A stretch of DNA of 64,000 nt. Source: SKHV01 sp963678565 (GTDB taxonomy: Bacteria; Bacteroidota; Bacteroidia; Bacteroidales; Prolixibacteraceae). Positions 10,401 to 19,719 of this stretch are shown in pieces; within the stretch, counting starts at the first letter, position 1; each line of letters begins with the position of its first letter. The stretch is from NCBI GenBank assembly GCA_963678565.1, contig OY782875.1, positions 930,001 to 994,000 on the forward strand, read 5' to 3'. The notes under the pieces are model-generated. The model did no database searches and had not been told where the DNA came from. It saw only the letters and a program-made list of their open reading frames with translations. Made by a program: the position numbers and the translations under genes.

Positions 10401-10661
10401 ATGAGCGAGTTACAGCTTGGATTCCAGCTATTGTTGGTTGGAATGGTTACCGTATTTTTTATTCTTTTTCTAGTCGTAACTATCGGAAATGCAATTATCC
10501 GATTTGTGAATAGATTCCTTCCCGAGCAAATCACTTCCAAAAAAACAAAAAAGCAAGCTAGTAGTGCAATTGATAGAAAGAAAATGGCTGCAATTGTAAG
10601 CGCTGTACAAATTGTAACACAGGGTAAAGGGAAAGTTATCCGTGTTGAGAAACTTAACTAA
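10401..10661 (+). CDS. oadG: Sodium-translocating decarboxylase gamma subunit (OadG family)
   Basis: Small membrane subunit (86 aa) of the biotin-dependent sodium-pumping decarboxylase. It has one N-terminal transmembrane helix (about residues 8-32: LLLVGMVTVFFILFLVVTIG), then a charged cytoplasmic part with a Lys-rich stretch and KMAAIVSAVQIVTQG. This is the layout of the OadG/MmdD anchor that holds the alpha and beta subunits together. The start is ATG at 10401 after a 182-bp intergenic region. The alpha-subunit gene follows after 14 bp and the beta-subunit gene after that, the usual gamma-alpha-beta order. Confidence 0.88.
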   Translation: MSELQLGFQLLLVGMVTVFFILFLVVTIGNAIIRFVNRFLPEQITSKKTKKQASSAIDRKKMAAIVSAVQIVTQGKGKVIRVEKLN

Positions 10662-10675
10662 CTAAACATATTAAA

Positions 10676-12562
10676 ATGGATAAACGAAAAATAAAATTTT
10701 CGTTGGTTTACCGTGATATGTGGCAGTCCTCAGGGAAATACCTGCCACGCGTAGATCAATTATTAAAAGTGGCACCGCATATCATCGATATGGGCTGTTT
10801 TGCCCGCGTTGAAACCAATGGTGGTGGGTTCGAACAAATCAATTTATTGTTTGGCGAAAACCCGAATAATGCTGTTCGAAAATGGACACAACCATTCAAC
10901 GATGCGGGAATTCAAACACACATGCTCGATCGTTCATTGAATGGATTGCGAATGAGCCCGGTGCCGGCCGATGTGCGTAAATTAATGTATAAAGTTAAAA
11001 AAGCGCAAGGTACGGATATCACGCGGCCATTTTGTGGTTTAAATGATCCACGGAATATTCTCGATTCGATTACTTATGCCAAAGAAGCAGGCATGATTGC
11101 ACAGGCTGCCCTGAGTTTAACTTATTCTGAAGTTCATACTGTAGACTATTATGTTGAATTGGCCGATACTTTAATTAAAGGTGGTGCCGACGAGATTTGC
11201 TTGAAAGATATGGCAGGTATTGGTCGACCGGCTTGGTTGGGGAACATTGTAAAAGGAATTAAAAAATTACATCCAGATACGCCATTACAATATCACTCTC
11301 ATTCAGGCCCCGGGTTTGCTATGGCTTCAATTTTAGAAGTTTGTCGTGCCGGGGTTGAATATGTCGATGTTGCAATGGAGCCGCTTTCGTGGGGAACTGG
11401 TCATGTTGATTTATTGGCGGTTCAGGAAATGTTGCGCGATGCAGGCTTTGATGTTCCTACCATCAACATGGATGCCTACATGAAAGTACGTAGCTTAACC
11501 CAAAGTTTTATCGATGATTTCCTTGGTTATTATATCAATCCGAAGAATCGTTATATGAATTCTTTGTTGATTGGTCCTGGTTTACCTGGTGGAATGATGG
11601 GCTCGTTAATGGCTGATTTGGAAAGTAACTTGAAGAGCATTAATAAATGGAAATTGAAACACAAGGAACCAGAATTGTCGCAAGATGATTTGTTGGTTAA
11701 ATTATTCGACGAAGTTGCATTTATTTGGCCAATGGTTGGTTATCCACCGCTGGTTACTCCTTATAGTCAGTATGTGAAAAACCTTGCCATGATGAATGTG
11801 ATGCAAATGGAAAAAGGCAAAGACCGTTGGAGTATGATTGCCGACAATATTTGGGATATGCTCATGGGTAAAGGTGGAAAACTACCTGGAGAACTAGCGC
11901 CTGAATTGAAAAAATTAGCTGTTGAAAATGATAAAGTAGAATTTACTGATAAACCTCAAACCTTGTATCCCGATGCCTTGGATACTTTCAAAGAAGAAAT
12001 GACTAAAAACGGATGGGAGTTTGGTGAAGATAATGAGGAATTGTTTGAATTAGCAATGCATCCTGAGCAATATCGAGCGTATAAATCGGGAGCAGCTAAA
12101 AAGGCATTTGAAGAAGATTTTGCCCAGCGCAAAGCCGAAGGAGGTGGGTTGTTTGCAAAAGCTGCTCCAATTGTTTCCGAGACTGTAGCTCCATCAAGCA
12201 TGCCAACAACCATGAATGTGAATGTGGAAGGTGAAAATTTCAGAGTTACCGTTTCGTATGGTGATGCAACAGAGCATGTGAACGAACCAAGCAAGGAGTC
12301 TCCAGTACCGACTCCAACACCAATAGGAGATTCAAAAGAAATTCTTTCTCCATTAGAAGGGAAATTTTATTTGACCAAAGACAATTCTGAAACTGCAATT
12401 AAGGTTGGCGATTCAATTCAAGAGGGCGACTTAATTGGTTATGTTGAAGCAATGAAAACATTTAATGCAATTAAATCAGATGTATCTGGCAAAGTTGTTG
12501 GCATCGAAAAAGCTACAGGCGAAGATGTAGAGGAAGACGATTTGTTAGTGCTTATTCAATAA
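10676..12562 (+). CDS. oadA: Biotin-dependent carboxyltransferase/decarboxylase alpha subunit (OadA-like)
   Basis: 628-aa alpha subunit: an HMGL-like TIM-barrel carboxyltransferase domain (about 5-280), a conserved carboxylase domain (about 290-500), a linker with proline-rich stretch PVPTPTPIG, and a C-terminal biotinyl domain. The biotin-acceptor lysine is K594 in EAMKT, 34 residues from the C-terminus as expected; the canonical tetrad is EAMKM. The predicted metal and carbamyl residues are D14, K177, H207 and H209. Several active-site motifs differ from classical OadA/pyruvate carboxylase: RDMWQSS for RDAHQSL, ETNGGGFEQ for ETWGGATFD, and HSHSGPG for HTHDTSG. It should decarboxylate oxaloacetate and pass CO2-biotin to OadB, but the divergence makes the substrate uncertain. 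It lies between oadG and oadB. Confidence 0.88.
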   Translation: MDKRKIKFSLVYRDMWQSSGKYLPRVDQLLKVAPHIIDMGCFARVETNGGGFEQINLLFGENPNNAVRKWTQPFNDAGIQTHMLDRSLNGLRMSPVPADVRKLMYKVKKAQGTDITRPFCGLNDPRNILDSITYAKEAGMIAQAALSLTYSEVHTVDYYVELADTLIKGGADEICLKDMAGIGRPAWLGNIVKGIKKLHPDTPLQYHSHSGPGFAMASILEVCRAGVEYVDVAMEPLSWGTGHVDLLAVQEMLRDAGFDVPTINMDAYMKVRSLTQSFIDDFLGYYINPKNRYMNSLLIGPGLPGGMMGSLMADLESNLKSINKWKLKHKEPELSQDDLLVKLFDEVAFIWPMVGYPPLVTPYSQYVKNLAMMNVMQMEKGKDRWSMIADNIWDMLMGKGGKLPGELAPELKKLAVENDKVEFTDKPQTLYPDALDTFKEEMTKNGWEFGEDNEELFELAMHPEQYRAYKSGAAKKAFEEDFAQRKAEGGGLFAKAAPIVSETVAPSSMPTTMNVNVEGENFRVTVSYGDATEHVNEPSKESPVPTPTPIGDSKEILSPLEGKFYLTKDNSETAIKVGDSIQEGDLIGYVEAMKTFNAIKSDVSGKVVGIEKATGEDVEEDDLLVLIQ

Positions 12563-12586
12563 TTTGTGGTCATTTAAAAAAGTCCT

Positions 12587-13801
12587 ATGGAAATTTTAAG
12601 AAAATTATTTGAGATGACCGCCTTTAGCGATTTGTTTCATAATCCGGGGTATATTCTTATGCTTGGGATTGGATCAATATTGCTTTATCTCGGGATTCGT
12701 AAACAATATGAGCCATTGTTGTTGGTACCCATTGCTTTTGGCGTAATCTTAGCCAATTTGCCAGGGGGGCAAATGGGAGTGGTTCCTGGCGATTTTATTC
12801 AAATTGATGAGCATCATTACATGAATTTATTTGAAATTGCTCATGAATATGGGATCATGAATTATCTCTATTATATGCTGATCAAAACAGGTTTACTTCC
12901 TCCGATTATTTTTATGGGGGTAGGTGCTTTAACCGATTTTGGTCCCATGCTTCGGAACTTACGTTTATCGCTTTTTGGAGCAGCCGCACAATTAGGTATC
13001 TTTACTATTTTGATGGCCTCAATTGCTTTTGGTTTTACGCCTAAGGAAGCCGGATCGTTAGCAATAATTGGCGGTGCCGATGGCCCAACGGCCATTTATA
13101 CTACCATAAAGCTCGCTCCTCATTTATTAGGACCAATTGCAATTGCTGCCTATTCGTATATGGCATTGGTTCCGGTAATTATTCCCTTGGTGGTTCGATT
13201 AACTTGCAATAAGAAAGAGTTGTCGATTAACATGAAGGAAATGGATAAAAAGTATCCTTCGAAAGTTGAAATTAAAAACTTGAAGGCTGTAAAGATTGCT
13301 TTCCCAATTGTGTTAGGGATTGTAATTGCATTCTTTGTTCCTTCTGCAGTTCCGCTTTTAGGAATGTTGCTCTTTGGTAATTTGGTGAAAGAAATTGGTG
13401 CCAATACCTTCAGATTAAGCGATGCTGCAAGTGGCCCGATTATGAATGCTGCAACTATTTTCCTTGGCTTAACTGTGGGTGCCACCATGACTTCGGAAGT
13501 GTTTTTAAACTGGCAAACCATTGGAATTATAGTAGGTGGTTTCTTAGCTTTTGCAATTTCAGTTGTTGGCGGAATTTTTGCCGTGAAGGCTTACAATTTA
13601 TTTTCGAAAAAGAAAATCAACCCATTGATTGGAGCAACCGGTTTAAGTGCTGTACCTATGGCCTCACGTGTTGCTAACGAAATGGCATTGAAATATGATT
13701 CTAAAAACCACGTGCTTCAATATTGCATGGCTAGTAATATTTCAGGAGTTATTGGTTCTGCAGTTGCAGCTGGGGTTTTGATTTCATTCTTGGGAGGATA
13801 A
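12587..13801 (+). CDS. oadB: Sodium ion-translocating decarboxylase subunit beta
   Basis: 404-aa integral membrane beta subunit, which decarboxylates carboxybiotin and exports Na+. The hallmark GGADGPTAIY motif (about residues 163-172) holds the aspartate implicated in Na+ and proton movement in OadB. A second conserved region near the C-terminus, GLSAVPMASRVANEMALKYD, corresponds to the helix VIII region with key Ser/Arg residues. About nine hydrophobic segments are visible. It follows oadA after 24 bp and is closed by a hairpin terminator, so oadG-oadA-oadB form one operon generating a sodium-motive force. Confidence 0.95.
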   Translation: MEILRKLFEMTAFSDLFHNPGYILMLGIGSILLYLGIRKQYEPLLLVPIAFGVILANLPGGQMGVVPGDFIQIDEHHYMNLFEIAHEYGIMNYLYYMLIKTGLLPPIIFMGVGALTDFGPMLRNLRLSLFGAAAQLGIFTILMASIAFGFTPKEAGSLAIIGGADGPTAIYTTIKLAPHLLGPIAIAAYSYMALVPVIIPLVVRLTCNKKELSINMKEMDKKYPSKVEIKNLKAVKIAFPIVLGIVIAFFVPSAVPLLGMLLFGNLVKEIGANTFRLSDAASGPIMNAATIFLGLTVGATMTSEVFLNWQTIGIIVGGFLAFAISVVGGIFAVKAYNLFSKKKINPLIGATGLSAVPMASRVANEMALKYDSKNHVLQYCMASNISGVIGSAVAAGVLISFLGG

Positions 13802-13826
13802 TCCGAAAACCCAAATTATAATTGAA

Positions 13827-13862
13827 AATGTTGATCGGGAAACTGTTCAACATTCTTTTTTT
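13827..13862 (+). terminator. Intrinsic terminator after oadB
   Basis: An 8-bp stem AATGTTGA/TCAACATT with a 12-nt loop is followed by C and a T7 run, 25 bp after the oadB stop. It ends the oadGAB operon. Confidence 0.75.
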
Positions 13863-13940
13863 ACATTAAATTAAACATTGCAATTAGTCCGTTGTATTTT
13901 AATATTTATCACCTACTTTTGTTCAACTTTAATACGAGTT

Positions 13941-14252
13941 ATGCGCATTGGGATTATAATTTGTTTGTTGTTTTTTACAACGCTGCAAAGTTTTGGCATT
14001 TTATTAAATGCTGAATTCATTGATGATTCGCTTAATGATGATGGCGGCATTGTTTGTATTGTTGATCTTGATGAAGATGATGAAGCTGTATTTGTTTTAG
14101 AAATTAATGAATTAGGTGCATTTTGTGCTTTATTTTATCAAGTAATTTTCAAAGAAGCTTCAACTTGTATTTATACTAGTTGGATTGATCCAGACTGTTT
14201 AGACAAATATCCTTTATTTAATAGTTCCGATACTTCACCTCCAAATTTTTAA
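13941..14252 (+). CDS. Small acidic secreted protein of unknown function
   Basis: I do not recognise this protein. The open frame runs from 13878, but the ATG at 13941 is preferred: it gives MRIGIIICLLFFTTLQSFG, a clean signal peptide, whereas the earlier ATG adds 21 residues before it. The mature part (about 84 aa) is strongly acidic (DDSLNDDGG, DLDEDDEAVF) and contains five cysteines, consistent with an exported protein that may form disulfides or bind cations. It stands between the oadB terminator and trkH, 78 bp before the latter, in the same direction. Expression and function are unproven, and it could be a lineage-specific orphan. Confidence 0.5.
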   Translation: MRIGIIICLLFFTTLQSFGILLNAEFIDDSLNDDGGIVCIVDLDEDDEAVFVLEINELGAFCALFYQVIFKEASTCIYTSWIDPDCLDKYPLFNSSDTSPPNF

Positions 14253-14330
14253 ATCGAAGTTTCTGCCTTTTGATTTCTAAATTTTCTTATTCTAGCCATT
14301 ACATGGCGTTGAATTTCTTAAATTAATTCT

Positions 14331-15785
14331 ATGAATCGCGTTAACATGGTGCATGTAATGCACGTTATAGCGTTAAGCTTACTTTTTGAAAGTTGCTTTT
14401 TATTATTCTGTATTCCTATTGCAATTCATTATCATGAAAATACAGTTAATGAATTATTAATTTCGTTTGCAATAGTATTTGTATTCGGACTTGTTGCTCT
14501 TCTTAAATCAACGAAAGGCGGAGTAACTGTTTCCAATAAAGATGTTTATTTATCTGTGGTTTTATCATGGTTTTTTGTTTGTTCTTTTGGTGCCATTCCA
14601 TATTATATTAGTGGATCAATTCCTAATATAGTAGATGCTATTTTTGAGTCGGTATCTGGATTTACAACTACCGGGTCATCTATTTTGAATGATATTGAGG
14701 CAATGCCTAAATCCTTGCTTTTTTGGCGAGCCGAAACACATTGGTTGGGCGGGATGGGAATAATTGTGTTGGTAATGGCTTTTCTGCCATATTTCAAAAT
14801 TGGTGGTCACCAAATGATGATGGCCGAAGGAAGTTACTTTAATACCGATAAAATAAAAGCCCGAACTGTTGATGTTGCCAAGCGTTTGTGGTTTGTTTAC
14901 TTAATATTAACAGTATTGGAAACTTTTGCCTTGAAATTGGCAGGAATGGGTTGGTTTGATGCGATATGTCATTCTTTCGCAACGATTGCAACGGGCGGAT
15001 TTTCAACAAAAAATTCAAGTTTAATTGATGCTTCGCCAACAATACAATACATCATAATTTTGTTCATGGTTCTTTCTGGAATGAATTTCATTATGCATTA
15101 TTTATTCTTTCATGGAAAGATTAAAAAAGTTTGGTGCAACGAAGAGTTGAGAGCTTATTTCTTGATTATTTTTGTTGCTTCATTGCTTATTGCACTTACG
15201 ATATTCGATAATAACCGCGGAGATTTTGAACCAATATTCCGAAATTCATTATTCCAGGTTTCGAGTATTATTACTGCTACAGGTTTTATTTCCGACGATT
15301 ATTTGTATTGGCCTCTAATTGCAAAATTTATTCTTTTAATGGTGATGCTAACCGGTGCTAGTGTCGGCTCAACAGGAGGTGGGATAAAAGTTGCACGCTA
15401 TTTGGTGTTTTTTAAATCAGCTCGCCAGCGATTACGTTTGATGGTTAGACCAAATTCTATTCAAGTAATTCGTTTTAATAAAGTACCCTTGTCGGAAGAA
15501 ATCGTGTCGGGCGTATTAGGTTTTATGTTTATTTATTTTGCCACAATATTGGTTGGGTCTTTAATAATGATGTTAGCGGGATTAGATTTAATCTCCTCTA
15601 CAAGCAGCATTGTTACAACTTTGGGCGGTATCGGACCAGGTTTTGGTGCAGTTGGGCCAGTCGAAAATTTTGCCTCAATAAATGACTTTGGCAAAGCGTA
15701 TTTATCGTTTAATATGATTTTGGGGCGCCTAGAAATTCTTTCGGTTTTGGTATTGTTTGTACCTTCGTTTTACAAACAACATTAA
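14331..15785 (+). CDS. trkH: TrkH family potassium uptake protein
   Basis: 484-aa membrane subunit of a Trk/Ktr-type K+ transporter. The four filter-type loops are visible: FTTTGSSIL (near residue 115), ATGGFSTKN, TATGFISDD and TTLGGIGPGFG. The conserved lysine/arginine region of the third repeat reads TGGGIKVARYLVFF, and FWRAETHWLGGMGIIVL matches the TrkH signature. The usual partner TrkA (cytoplasmic NAD-binding regulator) is not next to it in this window, so it is presumably encoded elsewhere. The stop codon overlaps the stop of the convergent T9SS gene by 4 bp. Confidence 0.94.
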   Translation: MNRVNMVHVMHVIALSLLFESCFLLFCIPIAIHYHENTVNELLISFAIVFVFGLVALLKSTKGGVTVSNKDVYLSVVLSWFFVCSFGAIPYYISGSIPNIVDAIFESVSGFTTTGSSILNDIEAMPKSLLFWRAETHWLGGMGIIVLVMAFLPYFKIGGHQMMMAEGSYFNTDKIKARTVDVAKRLWFVYLILTVLETFALKLAGMGWFDAICHSFATIATGGFSTKNSSLIDASPTIQYIIILFMVLSGMNFIMHYLFFHGKIKKVWCNEELRAYFLIIFVASLLIALTIFDNNRGDFEPIFRNSLFQVSSIITATGFISDDYLYWPLIAKFILLMVMLTGASVGSTGGGIKVARYLVFFKSARQRLRLMVRPNSIQVIRFNKVPLSEEIVSGVLGFMFIYFATILVGSLIMMLAGLDLISSTSSIVTTLGGIGPGFGAVGPVENFASINDFGKAYLSFNMILGRLEILSVLVLFVPSFYKQH

Positions 15786-17110
15786 TCGCCTGAATTTTTT
15801 TCTCGGAAAATATGCACAAATCCGTTCAACTTGTGCTTTTCATCGTCACGACCTTCAGCCGAAATAAAATAGTAATACACTCCGGGAGAAGCATAACGAT
15901 TACCAATTTTTCCATCCCACACAGAATGCTCGTAAGTATAATCGTTCGATCTAATGTTGGTATATTTCCACGAATGTACTAAGCCTCCCCAGCGATTATA
16001 AATTTTAATGGTGCAACGTTTCAACGATTTTGAGCGAATCACAAATTCATCGTTTTCACCATCTCCATTGGGTGTGAAAAAATTCGGAGCATCAATTAAT
16101 GATTCATCAGTAACAATATAAGGTGGTTGCATCCATGAAGTATCGTAACAACTTACATTACTATTCTTTTTTAAAGTTGCCAAATAAACGCTGTAGGTTC
16201 CAACTTCTTCAAACTCGTAAACTGGAGCTTCTTCTTCTAAAATGAATTTAATACTGTCTACAATTTCGGTTTCACTTTCAGCAAGTTCTGTTGAAATATC
16301 TTTAAATTTCTTCGAGAAGTTCCAAAAAGATTCATCGTAATTAATGGAGTTATTTGTAAAAGTAACTTCTAACACTGCCTCGCCCGATGCAGGATCAAAG
16401 CTAAAAGCCGATTTTGGAACTTTTGAAATGTAATCAATTGTTGTCGTGCCGGTACATCCATATTCATCTTCAACTTCCAAAGTGTAGGCCAGAGGAGAAT
16501 TACTTGCAATTGGGTTGAGTACTGTTGGACTTAGGGTATAAGCAACAGGTAGGTCATTGTGTTTCCAATAATAGCTGAAGTTCGCAAAATCAGTTCGTAG
16601 ACTTACTTTACTATTGTCGCTTAAATCAAAATAAGATAGGTTCGACGCAGTAATACTACCAACAATTTTGAAATATTCACAGACCGAAGAACTGTCGGGA
16701 ATTATTGCCTCGGGTAATATCCAATCGTGCAAAACCCATGCTTGGTATTCTTCCAAGGTACTTCCATCGGTGATGGTAACTCTGTAACAACCTTCTCCTA
16801 AGTTAGTTAATCGAGATGAGATGGTGTCATTTGGCGCGCCGTCGGCGATCCAAACAAAACTTGCAGAAAGGGTGTCGTATTTTTCCCAAGTAAAACTTGT
16901 TGCACCATTTCCAAAGTTGGTACTTGCTTCAATGTTGATGTTTTCGGTACCTTTTTCGCCACAAACAATGTACAAATCATCACTATTTCCATCGTTGTAT
17001 AGAACAGTTTGTTGATTTACTGCATTTTCAACAGTTAATTGAGCTGATACTTGCAAGCTTATCAGGAAAAAAGTTAATATGGCGAAAAAATACTTTTGAA
17101 ACATTTTCAA
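15782..17110 (-). CDS. T9SS type B sorting domain-containing secreted protein
   Basis: 442-aa exported protein. An N-terminal signal peptide (MKMFQKYFFAILTFFLISLQVSA) is followed by Ig-/PKD-like beta-rich repeats (for example AFSFDPASGEAVLEVTFTN) and a gliding-motility-associated C-terminal domain (CHU_C type). The domain is marked by APNFFTPNGDGENDEFVI, KIYNRWGGLVH, VWDGKIG and ASPGVYYYFI. This type B signal directs export through the type IX secretion system to the cell surface, where SprF-type partners are usually needed. It converges on trkH with a 4-bp overlap. The ligand or adhesin role is unknown; the upstream spacer is shared divergently with the helicase gene. Confidence 0.9.
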   Translation of the reverse strand: MKMFQKYFFAILTFFLISLQVSAQLTVENAVNQQTVLYNDGNSDDLYIVCGEKGTENINIEASTNFGNGATSFTWEKYDTLSASFVWIADGAPNDTISSRLTNLGEGCYRVTITDGSTLEEYQAWVLHDWILPEAIIPDSSSVCEYFKIVGSITASNLSYFDLSDNSKVSLRTDFANFSYYWKHNDLPVAYTLSPTVLNPIASNSPLAYTLEVEDEYGCTGTTTIDYISKVPKSAFSFDPASGEAVLEVTFTNNSINYDESFWNFSKKFKDISTELAESETEIVDSIKFILEEEAPVYEFEEVGTYSVYLATLKKNSNVSCYDTSWMQPPYIVTDESLIDAPNFFTPNGDGENDEFVIRSKSLKRCTIKIYNRWGGLVHSWKYTNIRSNDYTYEHSVWDGKIGNRYASPGVYYYFISAEGRDDEKHKLNGFVHIFREKNSGD

Positions 17111-17271
17111 TTGATCCTATAATGGTTGATTGTTAAAACTAACGTAAAAAAAGTTGGTTTCTTTTGTAAATACCAACTTAATTTGTAGTTCTTGTACAAA
17201 TTTAAAATTTTAAAACAAATCCCCGTTCTATCTTAGAACAAGTATTATTTTTGAGCGTAAAACTATTTTCA

Positions 17272-19608
17272 ATGGAATATCCATATTTACAAGGTTTAAA
17301 TAAGGCACAACACGATGCAGTAGTGAATACCGATGGTCCTAGTTTGGTGATCGCAGGTGCAGGGTCAGGTAAAACGAGAGTTTTGACCTTTCGAATTGCA
17401 CATTTGTTGCGTCAAGGTGTTCCTCCGTATTCAATTTTGGCTTTAACATTTACCAATAAAGCTGCCCGCGAAATGAAAGAACGAATAGGAAAAGTTGTTG
17501 GTGATGAAGCCGCACGCTATTTGTGGATGGGAACTTTCCATTCAATTTTTGCTAGAATTTTACGTGTTGAGTCGGAGCATATTGGATTTCCTTCAAGTTT
17601 TACAATTTACGATACTTCCGATGCAAAAAGTTTACTGCGCAGTATAATTAAGGACATGCAGCTGAGCGATAAAGTTTATAAACCGAATGCAATTTTAGGT
17701 CGAATTTCGGCTGCAAAAAATAATTTGATTACTGCTGATGCATATGCGAATAATCCGGATGCTCAGGAATACGATCGGAATCGTAGAATGCCAAAGCTTG
17801 CTGCAATTTACAAAGAGTACACCAAAAGATGCAAAGTTTCGGGTGCAATGGATTTCGATGACTTGTTAATGAATACCAATCAATTGTTGTATAAACATCC
17901 TGAGGTTGCTGTTAAATATCAAGATCGTTTTAAGTATGTTTTGGTCGATGAGTATCAGGATACCAACTTTTCTCAATATTTAATTGTCAAGAAATTGGCA
18001 GAAAAGTTCAAGAATATTTGTGTGGTTGGCGATGATGCTCAGAGTATTTATTCTTTCCGTGGAGCGCGAATAGAGAATATTCTGAATTTTAGAAATGATT
18101 ATCCCGGTTACAAAACTTATAAGTTGGAACAGAATTATCGTTCCACTCAAAACATTGTAAATGCGGCTAATAGTATTATTCAGCGAAATAAACGACAGCT
18201 AAAAAAAGATGTTTTCTCTGAAAATGATGAAGGCGATAAAATAAAGGTACTGAATGCAATTTCCGACACAGAGGAAGGGATAAAAGTAATTAATGAATTG
18301 AATCAGCATCGTTTAACGGAGCACGATCAATTCTCCGATTATGCTATTTTATATCGAACCAATGCACAGTCGCGTATTTTTGAAGAGAACTTAAGAAAGC
18401 AGAATCTTCCGTATAAAATTTATGGTGGTCTTTCGTTTTACGAACGCAAAGAAATTAAAGATGTGCTTGGCTATCTGCGTTTAATTGCCAATTCGCAAGA
18501 TAACGAAGCCTTAAAGCGGGTAATTAATTATCCAGCACGTGGAATTGGAGCTACTACAATTACAAAACTTGAATCGGCTGCAAATGAAGCAGGGATTAGT
18601 GTTTGGCAAGTAGTGAATAGTCCGCTTGAACATGGTGTTAAAATAAACAAGGGCACCATCGCAAAAATTGCAGGTTTTGTTGAATTAATTCATACTTTCA
18701 AGAAACAATTAGCCGATTCTTCTGCCTACGAAATTGCATTGAGTGTTGCTCGACAAACAAAAATATTAGATGAGCTGTATCGCGATAAAACGCCTGAAAA
18801 TTTAAGTAAGTTCGAAAACGTACAAGAATTGTTGAATGCCATTCAGGATTTCTCGATCAATGCACAGGAAGAAGGATCTTCTGCAACCTTGGAAACTTAT
18901 TTGCAGGATGTGGCTTTATTAACCGATCAGGATACCGATTCGGAGGAAGATAAAAATAAGGTTACCCTAATGACAGTGCATTCTGCCAAGGGGCTAGAGT
19001 TTAAAAATGTATTCATTGTTGGGGTTGAAGATAAATTATTCCCATCTAGTTTTTCGGGAATGTTAACAGTTGAAAATCTTGAAGAAGAACGCCGTTTGTT
19101 TTATGTGGCAATCACCCGAGCAATGAATAAATTATGGGTAAGTTTTGCTCGTCAGCGATACAATTGGGGAAACCTAGTCTATTCCGAACCTAGTCGATTT
19201 ATTGGTGAAATTGATGAGCGTTACGTAGAATTACCGGCCGGAACTGAGAATTCTTCATTTATGGGAAGTGCTGCAAGTACAAGCAGTGAACGATCGCAAG
19301 GAAGCGGTGCTTTTGGAAATCGGGAGCGAAAGCCTTTAACTCGAAAACCTGTTCAGCAGTCTTCACCTCAAATGAATCGTCGTTTAACTTCTTTGCAAAA
19401 TGCGCAAGGTCGCCCATCGTTTGAAGCAGATGATCCTTCAAAAATTAAAGAAGGTTGCGAGGTTGAGCATCAACGTTTTGGTCGTGGAAAGGTATTAGGT
19501 ATCGAAGGCGATGCAGGAAACCTGAAGGCTACAGTTCTGTTTCAATCGGCCGGAAGAAAGCAATTGTTGTTAAAGTTTGCACGATTAAGAGTTGTTGAGG
19601 AAGCCTAA
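17272..19608 (+). CDS. UvrD/PcrA-type superfamily 1A DNA helicase
   Basis: 778-aa ATP-dependent 3'-5' DNA helicase of the UvrD/Rep/PcrA family, acting in repair and replication-fork clearing. The Walker A is AGAGSGKTR (residues 28-36), motif Ia is ALTFTNKAAREMKERI, the Walker B is LVDEYQDTNFSQY (near 224), motif III is VGDDAQSIYSFRGA, motif IV is EQNYRS, motif V is TVHSAKGLEF and motif VI is EERRLFYVAITRA. The C-terminal 50 residues (GCEVEHQRFGRGKVLGIEG) form the small Tudor-like domain typical of PcrA. I chose ATG 17272 over the in-frame TTG at 17251, because the TTG falls inside a TATTTTTG promoter-like -7 element (17246-17253). Confidence 0.94.
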   Translation: MEYPYLQGLNKAQHDAVVNTDGPSLVIAGAGSGKTRVLTFRIAHLLRQGVPPYSILALTFTNKAAREMKERIGKVVGDEAARYLWMGTFHSIFARILRVESEHIGFPSSFTIYDTSDAKSLLRSIIKDMQLSDKVYKPNAILGRISAAKNNLITADAYANNPDAQEYDRNRRMPKLAAIYKEYTKRCKVSGAMDFDDLLMNTNQLLYKHPEVAVKYQDRFKYVLVDEYQDTNFSQYLIVKKLAEKFKNICVVGDDAQSIYSFRGARIENILNFRNDYPGYKTYKLEQNYRSTQNIVNAANSIIQRNKRQLKKDVFSENDEGDKIKVLNAISDTEEGIKVINELNQHRLTEHDQFSDYAILYRTNAQSRIFEENLRKQNLPYKIYGGLSFYERKEIKDVLGYLRLIANSQDNEALKRVINYPARGIGATTITKLESAANEAGISVWQVVNSPLEHGVKINKGTIAKIAGFVELIHTFKKQLADSSAYEIALSVARQTKILDELYRDKTPENLSKFENVQELLNAIQDFSINAQEEGSSATLETYLQDVALLTDQDTDSEEDKNKVTLMTVHSAKGLEFKNVFIVGVEDKLFPSSFSGMLTVENLEEERRLFYVAITRAMNKLWVSFARQRYNWGNLVYSEPSRFIGEIDERYVELPAGTENSSFMGSAASTSSERSQGSGAFGNRERKPLTRKPVQQSSPQMNRRLTSLQNAQGRPSFEADDPSKIKEGCEVEHQRFGRGKVLGIEGDAGNLKATVLFQSAGRKQLLLKFARLRVVEEA

Positions 19609-19618
19609 TTCAAATTAC

Positions 19619-19650
19619 ATTGCTTTGTATCGAATAGTTTTTTAAATTTG
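19619..19650 (+). promoter_or_regulatory. Bacteroidota-type promoter before the DUF4290-murA pair
   Basis: A -33 element ATTG (3 of 4 matches to TTTG), a 20-bp spacer and a perfect -7 element TAAATTTG (19643-19650). The predicted transcript starts near 19657, about 60 nt before the DUF4290 start. Confidence 0.5.
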
Positions 19651-19719
19651 CAAAGACTTCGCTTAACAATCAACCTCCTTAGAGTTACTTAAGCATTTTT
19701 AATCAGAATATTAAATCGA

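Noticed and set aside
13150..13521. 123-codon minus-strand frame opposite oadB
   Set aside because: oadB is supported by motifs on the plus strand; the antisense frame has no start context or family pattern.
17251..17271. TTG 17251 as helicase start
   Set aside because: It lies within a TATTTTTG promoter-like element and adds seven residues not typical of PcrA N-termini; ATG 17272 fits better.
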